From: Lacimicrobium alkaliphilum
GTDB lineage: Bacteria; Pseudomonadota; Gammaproteobacteria; Enterobacterales; Alteromonadaceae
Assembly: GCF_002591895.1 (NCBI RefSeq)
Contig: NZ_NISX01000007.1
Span: 62,001-126,000, forward strand
DNA length: 64,000 nt
Direction of reading: 5' to 3'
Of this stretch, positions 41,927 through 49,096 are shown piece by piece. Position 1 is the first letter of the stretch, and each line of letters starts with the position of its first letter. The position numbers and the translations under genes are program-made. The notes under the pieces were generated by a model. It was not told the DNA's origin. It was given only the letters and a program-made list of their open reading frames with translations, and ran no database searches.

Positions 41927-42355
41927 TTAAATATCCAGAACCTGTGGCTGCTGAGCGGCATGAACATGCTCAGAACCAGCGTAGACCTTCATTTTGCGGA
42001 ACATCGCGCGGCCCAGAGGACCTTTTGGCAACATACCTTTAACCGCTTTTTCGATGATCAGTTCAGGCTTATGAGCCTGTAACTTTTCGAAAGTAGTTTC
42101 TTTCAGTCCACCTACGTAGCCTGAATATGAATAGTACATTTTGTTCTGGGTTTTATTACCTGTAACCCGAACTTTTTCTGCGTTGATGACCACGATGTAA
42201 TCACCTGTATCCACATGAGGTGTGTACTCAGGCTTATGCTTACCACGCAGACGACGGGCAATTTCAGTTGCCAGGCGTCCAAGGGTCTTGTCTGTGGCAT
42301 CAACCACAAACCAGTCACGTTTTACCGTTTCCGGCTTAGCAACAAAAGTTTTCAT
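41927..42355 (-). CDS. rplM: 50S ribosomal protein L13
   Basis: Early-assembly large-subunit protein of 142 residues. [29 protein letters not shown]-type start, [15 protein letters not shown] and [20 protein letters not shown] are diagnostic. First gene of the rplM-rpsI operon, with a consensus TATAAT about 158 bases upstream. Confidence 0.98.
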   Translation of the reverse strand: MKTFVAKPETVKRDWFVVDATDKTLGRLATEIARRLRGKHKPEYTPHVDTGDYIVVINAEKVRVTGNKTQNKMYYSYSGYVGGLKETTFEKLQAHKPELIIEKAVKGMLPKGPLGRAMFRKMKVYAGSEHVHAAQQPQVLDI

Positions 42356-42512
42356 TTCTCGTTACCCAAAATTTCAATATGTAGTTACTTATGCACTTGC
42401 TGTTCAGCTCCCGCTGGCAACAAGGCTGCTAAACCGGGTAAATTGCCCCTTCGAGCATCCCGGTTGTTCCGCTTTCCCAAAAGCGGCTGTCGTGTAACTG
42501 GGCAGGGCGCGC

Positions 42513-42518
42513 ATTATA
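42513..42518 (-). promoter_or_regulatory. -10 element of the rplM-rpsI promoter
   Basis: A perfect TATAAT on the minus strand is followed by the G/C-rich discriminator GCGCGCCC, as in growth-rate- and ppGpp-controlled ribosomal promoters. The -35 is weak. Confidence 0.6.
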
Positions 42519-42580
42519 CAGTAGAAAAAAATAAACGCGAGGATAAATTTTATCCATATTTGAGTGAGGAGAGAGGGGAG

Positions 42581-42679
42581 ATGAGTGAGGTGGAAACCTC
42601 AGTCTCCGGTCATGTCCGAATGTCGTTGTCAGGCATCCAGCAGCCTTTGAATATTCAGATACGTCCCCATCAGCATTGA
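42581..42679 (+). CDS. Candidate 32-residue small protein
   Basis: A short frame starting MSEVETSVSGHVRMSLSG and ending IRPHQH. It is preceded by a very purine-rich stretch with GAGGAG and AGGGGAG (42566-42580) and followed, seven bases after its stop, by a strong terminator. No homology is recognised. The isolated SD-frame-terminator unit supports expression, but its length is small and the promoter is unclear. Confidence 0.35.
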   Translation: MSEVETSVSGHVRMSLSGIQQPLNIQIRPHQH

Positions 42680-42685
42680 GCAATC

Positions 42686-42716
42686 AAAGTTGCTGGACAG
42701 ACCCAGCAACTTTTTT
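42686..42716 (+). terminator. Plus-strand terminator
   Basis: Stem AAAGTTGCTGG/CCAGCAACTTT with a six-base loop, followed by T-rich sequence. No large plus-strand gene precedes it, so it probably ends the small-ORF transcript. Confidence 0.75.
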
Positions 42717-42731
42717 AGAAGAACAAAACTG

Positions 42732-42820
42732 ACCACACAGTCACAGAGAACACTGAGAACTACAGGGCCTATGCCTTAAAACCTCTGTGCCTCTGTGGTT
42801 AAATTTCTTTTCGTGAGATT
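42732..42820. repeat. Dispersed imperfect inverted repeat, copy 1
   Basis: The left arm ACCACACAGTCACAGAG is partly mirrored by CCTCTGTGCCTCTGTGGTT, followed by the flank TTTTCGTGAG. The same layout, with a TTTTCGTGCG flank, is seen at 59647-59739. The motif belongs to the kind of short palindromic repeat scattered between genes in many proteobacteria. Confidence 0.6.
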
Positions 42821-42845
42821 CATAATAAAAAAACCTAAACTGCTA

Positions 42846-42874
42846 TTGCAAATCATTCTTATTTGCAATAAAGT
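42846..42874 (+). promoter_or_regulatory. Fur-box-like palindrome within a sigma70-type promoter
   Basis: TTGCAAAT-N7-ATTTGCAA (42846-42868) is a perfect 8-bp inverted repeat; its central 19 bases match the Fur consensus at about 12 positions. A -35 TTGCAA (42846-42851), 17-bp spacer and -10 TAAAGT (42869-42874) place the palindrome exactly across the promoter. Confidence 0.55.
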
Positions 42875-42880
42875 AAGACT

Positions 42881-42983
42881 GCACTACTCCTCAAGTCTAC
42901 TGGTCTTTCTTGGGAGTGATACCAATTTTATCCAAACAATTGGTATTTACCGGGCGGGCTCTCCATGGCCCGCCCGGGTTTTT
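42881..42983 (+). ncRNA. Candidate Fur-controlled small RNA or leader RNA
   Basis: From the predicted start near 42881 the RNA folds into three stem-loops. The first is an imperfect stem (CTCC, CAAG pairing with CTTGGGAG; 42882-42918). The second is a perfect 9-bp stem ATACCAATT/AATTGGTAT (42919-42946). The third is a perfect 10-bp G/C stem CCGGGCGGGC/GCCCGCCCGG with a T5 tail (42950-42983). The single-stranded-prone ACTCCTC could pair with Shine-Dalgarno sequences. It may be a free small RNA or an attenuated leader of the gene at 43095. No known RNA family was recognised. Confidence 0.5.
42950..42983 (+). terminator. Strong terminator upstream of the borosin methyltransferase gene
   Basis: A 10-bp perfect G/C stem with an eight-base loop, then GTTTTT. 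It lies 112 bases before the ATG at 43095. Confidence 0.85.
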
Positions 42984-43094
42984 AAGCTGTTGGTCTGTTA
43001 TTCTCTGCCTGTGTCCTGTGCTGATATTTCTTTCTGTTGCGTCTGCGTTGATTATTTCTTATTCTTCATCAACTGGATTAAAGGGGAAATGGTT

Positions 43095-43916
43095 ATGGAT
43101 GAACAAAAAGGACGACTGACAATAGCGGGTTGTGGTTTGCACCCCGGTCATATGACCCTAGAAACTCAAAGTCTTATCCAAACCGCTGAATCCGTATTAC
43201 TGGTTGCTCCTAACCCCCTCTCAATACAGCATATACGCCAGCTTAATCCGCACACCGAACATCTGGGCCGCTTTTATAATATGGGCTATTCGCGCCCTGA
43301 GATTTATCGTCAGATGGCCCTGTATATTATCGATTTAGTGCATCAGGGGAAATCGGTCTGTGTCATATTCTATGGTCACCCCGGGGTGTTTGTCTCATCC
43401 ACCCGTATGGCAAGCAGGGTGCTCGCAGGACAGGGCTACCCGGTAGCAATGCTTCCCGGGATCTCAGCCGATGCATGCCTGTATGCAGACCTGGGACTGG
43501 ATCCTGCCGATACTGGCTGTCAGAGCTATGAATCCACCCGCTTTTTACTTACCCGCCGTGACGTTGATACCAGTGCCGCACTGATACTATGGCAACTGGG
43601 GCTCACCGGTGAACACAGCATGGACAAATTTGAACCGGGTAAGCAGGGCCTGGAGGCCTTATGCAAATTATTGCAGATGGACTATCCGTCTGATCATCAG
43701 GTGTGTTTGTATGAAGCGCCCACCCTGCCTGGATTCGAGCCCCGTAAAGACTGGATAGCCCTGACTGATTTAGCCAAAGCCGATGTTAATACCATTACTA
43801 CGCTTTATGTCCCGGCCTGCCGGGAACCCACTTTTGCTGAAGAGCGCTTAGGCTGGCTGGGGCTTACAGAGACAGATATCAGTCACTGGGATGAATACGA
43901 AGAAGTTGAGATGTGA
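43095..43916 (+). CDS. Borosin-type peptide backbone alpha-N-methyltransferase
   Basis: Tetrapyrrole-methylase-fold SAM enzyme of 273 residues. The ATG at 43095 has AGGGGA eight bases upstream; the long upstream extension of the frame is not coding. Features: GRLTIAGCGLHPGHMTLE (SAM loop), Tyr61, Arg67, Tyr71 and Tyr93 in FYNMGYSRPEIYRQM and FYGHPGVFV, then MLPGISADACLYADLGLDP and GCQSYEST. These positions and motifs follow SonM of Shewanella oneidensis and the fungal OphMA domain, which methylate backbone amides of a precursor peptide; assignment of catalytic residues is from memory. The next gene looks like the matching separate precursor, so a split borosin system is inferred. Precorrin methylases share the fold but not this combination. 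Confidence 0.85.
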   Translation: MDEQKGRLTIAGCGLHPGHMTLETQSLIQTAESVLLVAPNPLSIQHIRQLNPHTEHLGRFYNMGYSRPEIYRQMALYIIDLVHQGKSVCVIFYGHPGVFVSSTRMASRVLAGQGYPVAMLPGISADACLYADLGLDPADTGCQSYESTRFLLTRRDVDTSAALILWQLGLTGEHSMDKFEPGKQGLEALCKLLQMDYPSDHQVCLYEAPTLPGFEPRKDWIALTDLAKADVNTITTLYVPACREPTFAEERLGWLGLTETDISHWDEYEEVEM

Positions 43917-43964
43917 AACCCGTTGCAATAAGGCAACAACTAATAGTAAGAAGAGGAAATAATT

Positions 43965-44240
43965 ATGGATAATCTAAGCCGTTTTTACTTAGAACTGGCA
44001 ACTGACGCCAATAAGCTTCATGCCTTTAACCTCAGTCAGGCAAACCGTCAGCAAATGCTTGAACAAGCTGGCATCGAAGAGTGTCACGACATACTTGAAA
44101 TGGATAAAGAAGCTCTGCGCCAGATGTTGGCGAAAAAGCTGATTGAACAGACCGGTGACTGGAAGGGTTTGGACAAAGCCTCTGACAACGATGATAATAA
44201 AAACAATATCGGTCGACTCGGCCGTACAGTAACGCACTGA
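43965..44240 (+). CDS. Split-borosin precursor peptide candidate
   Basis: Small protein of 91 residues with GAGG eight bases before the ATG. Residues 1-56 (MDNLSRFYLELATDANKLHAF, then MLEQAGI and MDKEALRQML) form two or three helices and match the layout of the SonA binding domain: LSxFxxxL, DA, a GI/GL turn, and a late acidic-Leu helix. The tail is an Asp/Asn/Lys-rich linker (about 65-81) and ends NIGRLGRTVTH, the likely core region to be methylated. The core differs from that of SonA, so the modified residues cannot be named. A small hairpin GTTGC/GCAAC lies between the two genes and could stabilise or separate the messages. Confidence 0.75.
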   Translation: MDNLSRFYLELATDANKLHAFNLSQANRQQMLEQAGIEECHDILEMDKEALRQMLAKKLIEQTGDWKGLDKASDNDDNKNNIGRLGRTVTH

Positions 44241-44248
44241 GACAGTGC

Positions 44249-47200
44249 GTGTGCCGGTTATTATATCTTCTGGCGTTACTGGCACCGGTATTTTTATCCG
44301 GTGCCAGTGTACAAAAGCAGGTTAATAACCGGGCTTCTCATGTTAGTTCGCAGCAATCAGTTGGCGGTAACTGGTTTGCCGAGCGAAGCGAACAGCTTTC
44401 CCGCAACCAACCTGAAGACGCCCTTACCTTATCAAAGCAGGCGCTGACCTACTTTGCTGATAACCCCGAGCCCAAGGCTCATGGTCGGGTTTTAAATGCC
44501 ACTTCCTATGCACTTTACTTTCTCGGTCGCTACGGTGAAGCCATGCAAATGGCCAGAGATGCTGAACTACTCTCCGAGCAATACAATTTAGCAGAGGTAC
44601 GCGCCCGGGCGCTCATGCTACAGGGTAATGTATTGCAAAGTATCGGCGAATACCCCCGCGCTATAACAAAGTACCAGCATGCGGCGGGTTACTATCGTGA
44701 AGCCGGCAACCAGCTGTATGAAGGCTATTGCTATAACAACATGGGCAATACCTATAAGAATGCTGGACAGTTTCAAACAGCCCTTGAGTATTATCAGCAC
44801 TATCGCCGTTTAGCCGCCGGTGAGGATAATCTGGCCAGCGCCGAAAAAGGCACCGGTCAGGTGTTTCTGGAGCTGGGTGAAGTCGAAAAAGCCATTGGGT
44901 ACTTCACAAAATCATTAACCCTCTACAGACAGGATCAGGATAACCTGGGTGTAGCAATGGCCAACAATGCGTTAGGAGAAGCGCTGCTTATCAAAGACGA
45001 TATTTCCGGTGCTATCGCCCTGTTTGATAAAGCGATCGATCTATCAGTTCAGAATAATCTTCAGTACACCTTATTCAGTTCACTTATCCTGAAGTCTTCT
45101 GCGTTAAGCAGATTCGGGGCTCTGGATCAGGCTTTGCAATTGCTTTTACAAGCCCGTCAAACCGCACAGGACATGGGTAGTAAGGCAAACCTTAGCAAGG
45201 TTGAATACCACCTGGCCGGTGTCTATCAGAAACAAGAGAAATTACAACTCGCCCTTGAAACCCTGAAATTGGCTCAACAAACAGAACAACAATATATGAG
45301 TGAACGCAGCGCCACTCAGCTTAGTGTTATGCAGGCGCTGTTTGACAGCGAAACCAAGGCCGCTCAGATAGAACAGCTCGAACAGCAAAATCAGCTGTTA
45401 CATCTTGAGCAGCAAGTCAGTCAACAAAGTACCGCGAATGCCAGGCTGATGGCGGCGATGCTATTTGGCGCACTGGGTCTGATCACGCTATGGGCTGTAC
45501 ATATTTTCCGTGAGCGGCAACGCTTAAGCCGGCTGGCAGAAGAACTAAAACAAGCCCGCCAACAGGCAGAAGCCGCCGCACAGACCAAGGCCGCCTTTCT
45601 GGCCAATATGAGCCATGAAATCCGCACTCCTATAAACGCCGTGATGGGCTTAAGTCGACTGGCACTGGATACCGGTTCCAGTCAGGAAAGAAAGGAGCAC
45701 CTTAATAAAATACTGGATGCCAGCAATACATTACTGCGACTGGTAGACGATATTCTGGACTTTTCACGTATTGAAGCGGGCAAGCTGCATATTGACCAGA
45801 TAGCGATGGCACCCAGAGAAGTTCTGCAGTCCGCGATAAATATGAATGCCGTGCAGGCCCATGATAAGGGTTTATCTTTTATCACCGATATCGATGGGAA
45901 TACACCAGATAGAGTCATCAGCGACCCGTGGCGTATTCAGCAGATATTAGTCAACTTAATCAGTAACGCGGTAAAATTCACCAGCCAGGGGCACATCACT
46001 GTGTCTGTTCGTAAATGCAATCGCGTACAGGATCCAGGTCCGATGTTGCTGTTCAGCGTAACTGACACCGGTATTGGCATGAGCCAGGAACAACAGCAAC
46101 GGCTTTTTCAGTCTTTTACTCAGGGTGATGATTCCATTACCCGGCAATATGGGGGTACCGGCCTTGGGCTGGCCATTTGCAAACAATTGTGTCAGCTGAT
46201 GGGGGGAGACATTTGGGTTCAGAGTGAAGTGGGCAAAGGGTCGACTTTCAGTTTTACGTTACCACTGCAACTGCCGCTAGAACCATCTTCCAAAGCCGTT
46301 GACTCAAAGCCGGCTGCTTCCACGACCTCGTTCGAGGCTCCCGATTTAAGTGGCTATTCCTTACTATTGGTGGATGACAACAGTATTAATCTGGAGGTTG
46401 CCCGTGGCATGCTGGGAAAAACCGGCATTAATGTCGACATTGCCACCAATGGTCTGCAGGCGGTTGATAAACTCAGGCAGCAACCCTTTGATCTCATCCT
46501 GATGGATATTCAGATGCCGGGCTTAGATGGCCTTAGCGCTACCCAGAAAATCAGACAAGAGCTTGGGCTGGACACACCGGTTATCGCCATGACCGCTCAT
46601 GCCATGGCATCAGATCGACACAAAAGTCATCAGGCCGGGATGGACGATCATCTGGCCAAACCTATAGAGCCGGCGCAGCTGTATAGTAAATTGCAGTGCT
46701 ATTTAGCCGCCCGCAAGCCTGTTGGTCACGCCCTGCAACCCAAATCACAAAGGCCCGAGTTGGCAGAGGTTCACAGCCCTAGAACAATCCCTGAGCATAT
46801 ACCAGCATCTCTTGCAGAGCTCAGCGCACTGGATACCAGCAAAGCATTACAGAGGCTCGCGGGCAATACCAGCTTATATATGAAGCTGATCCGCAGCTTC
46901 TACCGAGACCAACGTCATACTGCCTCAAGGATCAGACGCTTGCTGGCCAACGATGAACAGTCTGACCTGTTTCGTGCAATTCATTCGCTTAAGTCCAGTT
47001 TTGCCTATATCGGCGCTTTTGAGCTGTCACAGCGCTGTTCAACGCTCGAAAACAAGCTTCAGCAACAGCAACATTGCAGCGATGACATTCTGACTCTGTG
47101 CCAGCAACTGGAGGCATTATCAGACCATTTGTCTCCCTACTGTCCGGAGCTGAGTAAGCGAGAGTCCCCTTTAGCAACGACAGATTTCATCGTTGAACTG

Positions 47201-47443
47201 AAAGCCCTTATCCCGCTACTGAAGCAATCGGATCTCAGCGTCGAGGAGCGTTTAACCGCCCTACAGCCGGATTTCACCGATAACCCACTGGCGGAAGACT
47301 TTGACCGGCTGCTGCGTTCCGTCCAGGAGGTGGAATTCGAGCAAGCGGTCCGGCTCGCCGAGGAAATGTTGTCCCGGTTGCAGGCGGATTCAACAACAGC
47401 TAAGGGGAAAGATAACACCGACAGGAACAGTGAAACCCAATGA
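44249..47443 (+). CDS. TPR-containing hybrid sensor histidine kinase
   Basis: Protein of 1064 residues, starting with GTG eight bases after the precursor stop. Order: signal peptide (about 1-20), periplasmic TPR repeats (about 40-380, for example YYREAGNQLYEGYCYNNMGNTYK), coiled coil, membrane segment (about 398-418), HisKA with His456 (NMSHEIRTPINAVM), HATPase with NLISNAVKFT and GTGLGLAICKQL, receiver with Asp753 (LILMDIQMPG), and HPt with His912 (IHSLKSSFAYIGA). It resembles BarA-type phosphorelay kinases. The TPRs suggest protein or peptide sensing. The following response regulator overlaps by four bases and is the likely partner. Confidence 0.92.
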   Translation: MCRLLYLLALLAPVFLSGASVQKQVNNRASHVSSQQSVGGNWFAERSEQLSRNQPEDALTLSKQALTYFADNPEPKAHGRVLNATSYALYFLGRYGEAMQMARDAELLSEQYNLAEVRARALMLQGNVLQSIGEYPRAITKYQHAAGYYREAGNQLYEGYCYNNMGNTYKNAGQFQTALEYYQHYRRLAAGEDNLASAEKGTGQVFLELGEVEKAIGYFTKSLTLYRQDQDNLGVAMANNALGEALLIKDDISGAIALFDKAIDLSVQNNLQYTLFSSLILKSSALSRFGALDQALQLLLQARQTAQDMGSKANLSKVEYHLAGVYQKQEKLQLALETLKLAQQTEQQYMSERSATQLSVMQALFDSETKAAQIEQLEQQNQLLHLEQQVSQQSTANARLMAAMLFGALGLITLWAVHIFRERQRLSRLAEELKQARQQAEAAAQTKAAFLANMSHEIRTPINAVMGLSRLALDTGSSQERKEHLNKILDASNTLLRLVDDILDFSRIEAGKLHIDQIAMAPREVLQSAINMNAVQAHDKGLSFITDIDGNTPDRVISDPWRIQQILVNLISNAVKFTSQGHITVSVRKCNRVQDPGPMLLFSVTDTGIGMSQEQQQRLFQSFTQGDDSITRQYGGTGLGLAICKQLCQLMGGDIWVQSEVGKGSTFSFTLPLQLPLEPSSKAVDSKPAASTTSFEAPDLSGYSLLLVDDNSINLEVARGMLGKTGINVDIATNGLQAVDKLRQQPFDLILMDIQMPGLDGLSATQKIRQELGLDTPVIAMTAHAMASDRHKSHQAGMDDHLAKPIEPAQLYSKLQCYLAARKPVGHALQPKSQRPELAEVHSPRTIPEHIPASLAELSALDTSKALQRLAGNTSLYMKLIRSFYRDQRHTASRIRRLLANDEQSDLFRAIHSLKSSFAYIGAFELSQRCSTLENKLQQQQHCSDDILTLCQQLEALSDHLSPYCPELSKRESPLATTDFIVELKALIPLLKQSDLSVEERLTALQPDFTDNPLAEDFDRLLRSVQEVEFEQAVRLAEEMLSRLQADSTTAKGKDNTDRNSETQ

Positions 47444-48399
47444 GCGAGCGACAGCAAATACTGATCATTGATGATGAAACGGACAACCTTAGGATCTTAA
47501 GTGATATCCTCAGAGATCAGGCGGATATCATCCTCGCCAAAAGTGGTCAGCAGGGGATTCGTAAGGCTGCTGAGCTAAAACCGGATTTGATTTTGCTGGA
47601 TGTAATAATGCAGGGTCTGGATGGGTTCGAGGTGATGAGCGCATTACAGCATGACGCTACCACCTGCGATATTCCGGTTATCTTTATCACTGCATTGGGA
47701 GACACCCATCACGAAGAAAAGGGCTTTCATCTTGGGGCCTGCGATTATATACAAAAACCTTTTCATACGACGATTGTACTGGCCCGGATAAAGTTACACC
47801 TTGAGTTGCGCCGCCAACGGAATATGTTGGAACAGCTGGCCAATATTGATCCTCTGACCAGCATTGCCAACCGGCGTCGCTTCGAAGATGTACTGAAACG
47901 AGAGTGGCGTGTTGCCATGCGTAAACAAAGCCCCATTTCACTGATTCTGGTAGATATTGATGATTTCAAGCATTACAACGATCATTTTGGCCACGCCGCA
48001 GGAGACAAAGTACTGCAAAAAGTTTCCGCAGCCTTCAGTTCCCGTTTGCAGCGCCCCCGGGATCTGGTAGCCCGTTTTGGAGGAGAAGAGTTTATTATTC
48101 TGCTACCGGACAATGACAGACAGGGCTGTATGGATGTGATGGAGCAGTGTCGACAGGGCATTGAGGAGATGCCTCTGGATGATCTGCAAAATCCGGATAT
48201 TTGCCATATCACCGTCAGTATCGGTGGCTATACCTGCAGGCCAGATACAGGCAGTAAACCAAAGGATGCCATAAAAATGGCCGATGACATGTTGTATATG
48301 GCCAAACACCAGGGTAAGAATCGCATTCTCTGGTTTTGTGAAAACGAAGGCATCAAAGAATCTCCCGCTCACTCAGAACAAGGCTCAGTCCCCCGTTAA
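47440..48399 (+). CDS. REC-GGDEF response regulator (diguanylate cyclase)
   Basis: Cytoplasmic protein of 319 residues: a receiver domain with Asp54 (LILLDVIMQG) and a GGDEF domain with the active motif RFGGEEF (about 212-218), preceded by DPLTSIANRRRFE. Phosphorylation by the upstream kinase is expected to stimulate synthesis of c-di-GMP. The ATG overlaps the kinase stop as ATGA. No RxxD inhibitory site is evident just before the GGEEF. Confidence 0.93.
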   Translation: MSERQQILIIDDETDNLRILSDILRDQADIILAKSGQQGIRKAAELKPDLILLDVIMQGLDGFEVMSALQHDATTCDIPVIFITALGDTHHEEKGFHLGACDYIQKPFHTTIVLARIKLHLELRRQRNMLEQLANIDPLTSIANRRRFEDVLKREWRVAMRKQSPISLILVDIDDFKHYNDHFGHAAGDKVLQKVSAAFSSRLQRPRDLVARFGGEEFIILLPDNDRQGCMDVMEQCRQGIEEMPLDDLQNPDICHITVSIGGYTCRPDTGSKPKDAIKMADDMLYMAKHQGKNRILWFCENEGIKESPAHSEQGSVPR

Positions 48400-48965
48400 C
48401 GATTTTGCGACGATGACTCCCCCGATTGGGTCAGAATATGTTCAACTTTACCGGTGTCCAGCAAGGTTGTGATTGCACGGTTCAGAGGTGTCAGCAACGG
48501 CTTCCAGTTTCTATGTAGCTGAATATGCAGGGTTGCCCGATCATGCACTGGCCCTTTAAACACAGCGCCTGGGTGGCGATCCAGAAAATAGTCTAATACC
48601 CTTTCATTGACGATGCCCACATCGGCTCTGCCCAGCGCGATAAATTCCAGTACTGCCTGTTCATTTTTCAACTCAATACGTTCAGAAAAATTCTCTGAGC
48701 CGATATAGCCATAACCTCTGACAAGCGCTACCCGCTTTGTCCATAACACCGCCAGATTCTCTATGCTGAAAACTCTGTCGGGAGGAAACACAAACATGTC
48801 CTGGGTATAAAACAACGGGTAACTGAAAAGCTGTATCTGCTGCTGTTGTGGCTCTTTATACCAGGCAGGATTAACGCAACAGGCCATGGCAACTTTACCC
48901 TGTTCAAACATTCGCTGATTGCGGCTTGCTGGCATGGGAACGAAACGATAGCGAATGCCAGCTTC
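48396..48965 (-). pseudogene. 5'-truncated periplasmic solute-binding protein relic
   Basis: The frame encodes the C-terminal two thirds of an SBP_bac_3-type solute-binding protein. Homologous-looking sequence EAGIRYRFVPMPASRNQRMF starts directly after an in-frame TAG (48966-48968), and the N-terminal part with signal peptide and first strand is missing. A start at the ATG at 48935 would give 179 residues without export signal. I therefore call it a remnant. Another complete family member is at 54489. Its end overlaps the response regulator end by four bases, convergent. Confidence 0.65.
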
Positions 48966-49096
48966 CTAACTGTTGGCAGAAGACAGCGACAATTTGCATT
49001 TGTCTCAGAAGAAAGTACTCTGTCGCGCCTCACATAGACTTATCGATAAGGGCTATGAGAGCATGACCACCTTTCCCTCACCCACCACGGATAAAT

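Noticed and set aside
42732-42820. CRISPR array
   Set aside because: There is only one imperfect inverted repeat, no regular repeat-spacer units and no cas gene.
42795-43094. N-terminal extension of the borosin methyltransferase frame by about 100 residues
   Set aside because: It runs over the RNA and terminator, is Cys/Phe-rich and unlike the family, and the ATG at 43095 has a proper ribosome binding site.
43095-43916. Precorrin or uroporphyrinogen methylase
   Set aside because: The fold is shared, but the Tyr/Arg pattern, GCQSYE motif and adjacent precursor gene point to a borosin enzyme; no cobalamin or sirohaem genes are near.
43965-44240. Nif11-type leader peptide
   Set aside because: The N-terminus is superficially similar, but there is no lanthipeptide or radical-SAM enzyme and the match to the SonA binding domain is better.
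48761-49033. 90-codon frame that might restore the truncated solute-binding protein by frameshift
   Set aside because: Its sequence does not supply the missing N-terminal lobe, so a simple frameshift does not explain the truncation.
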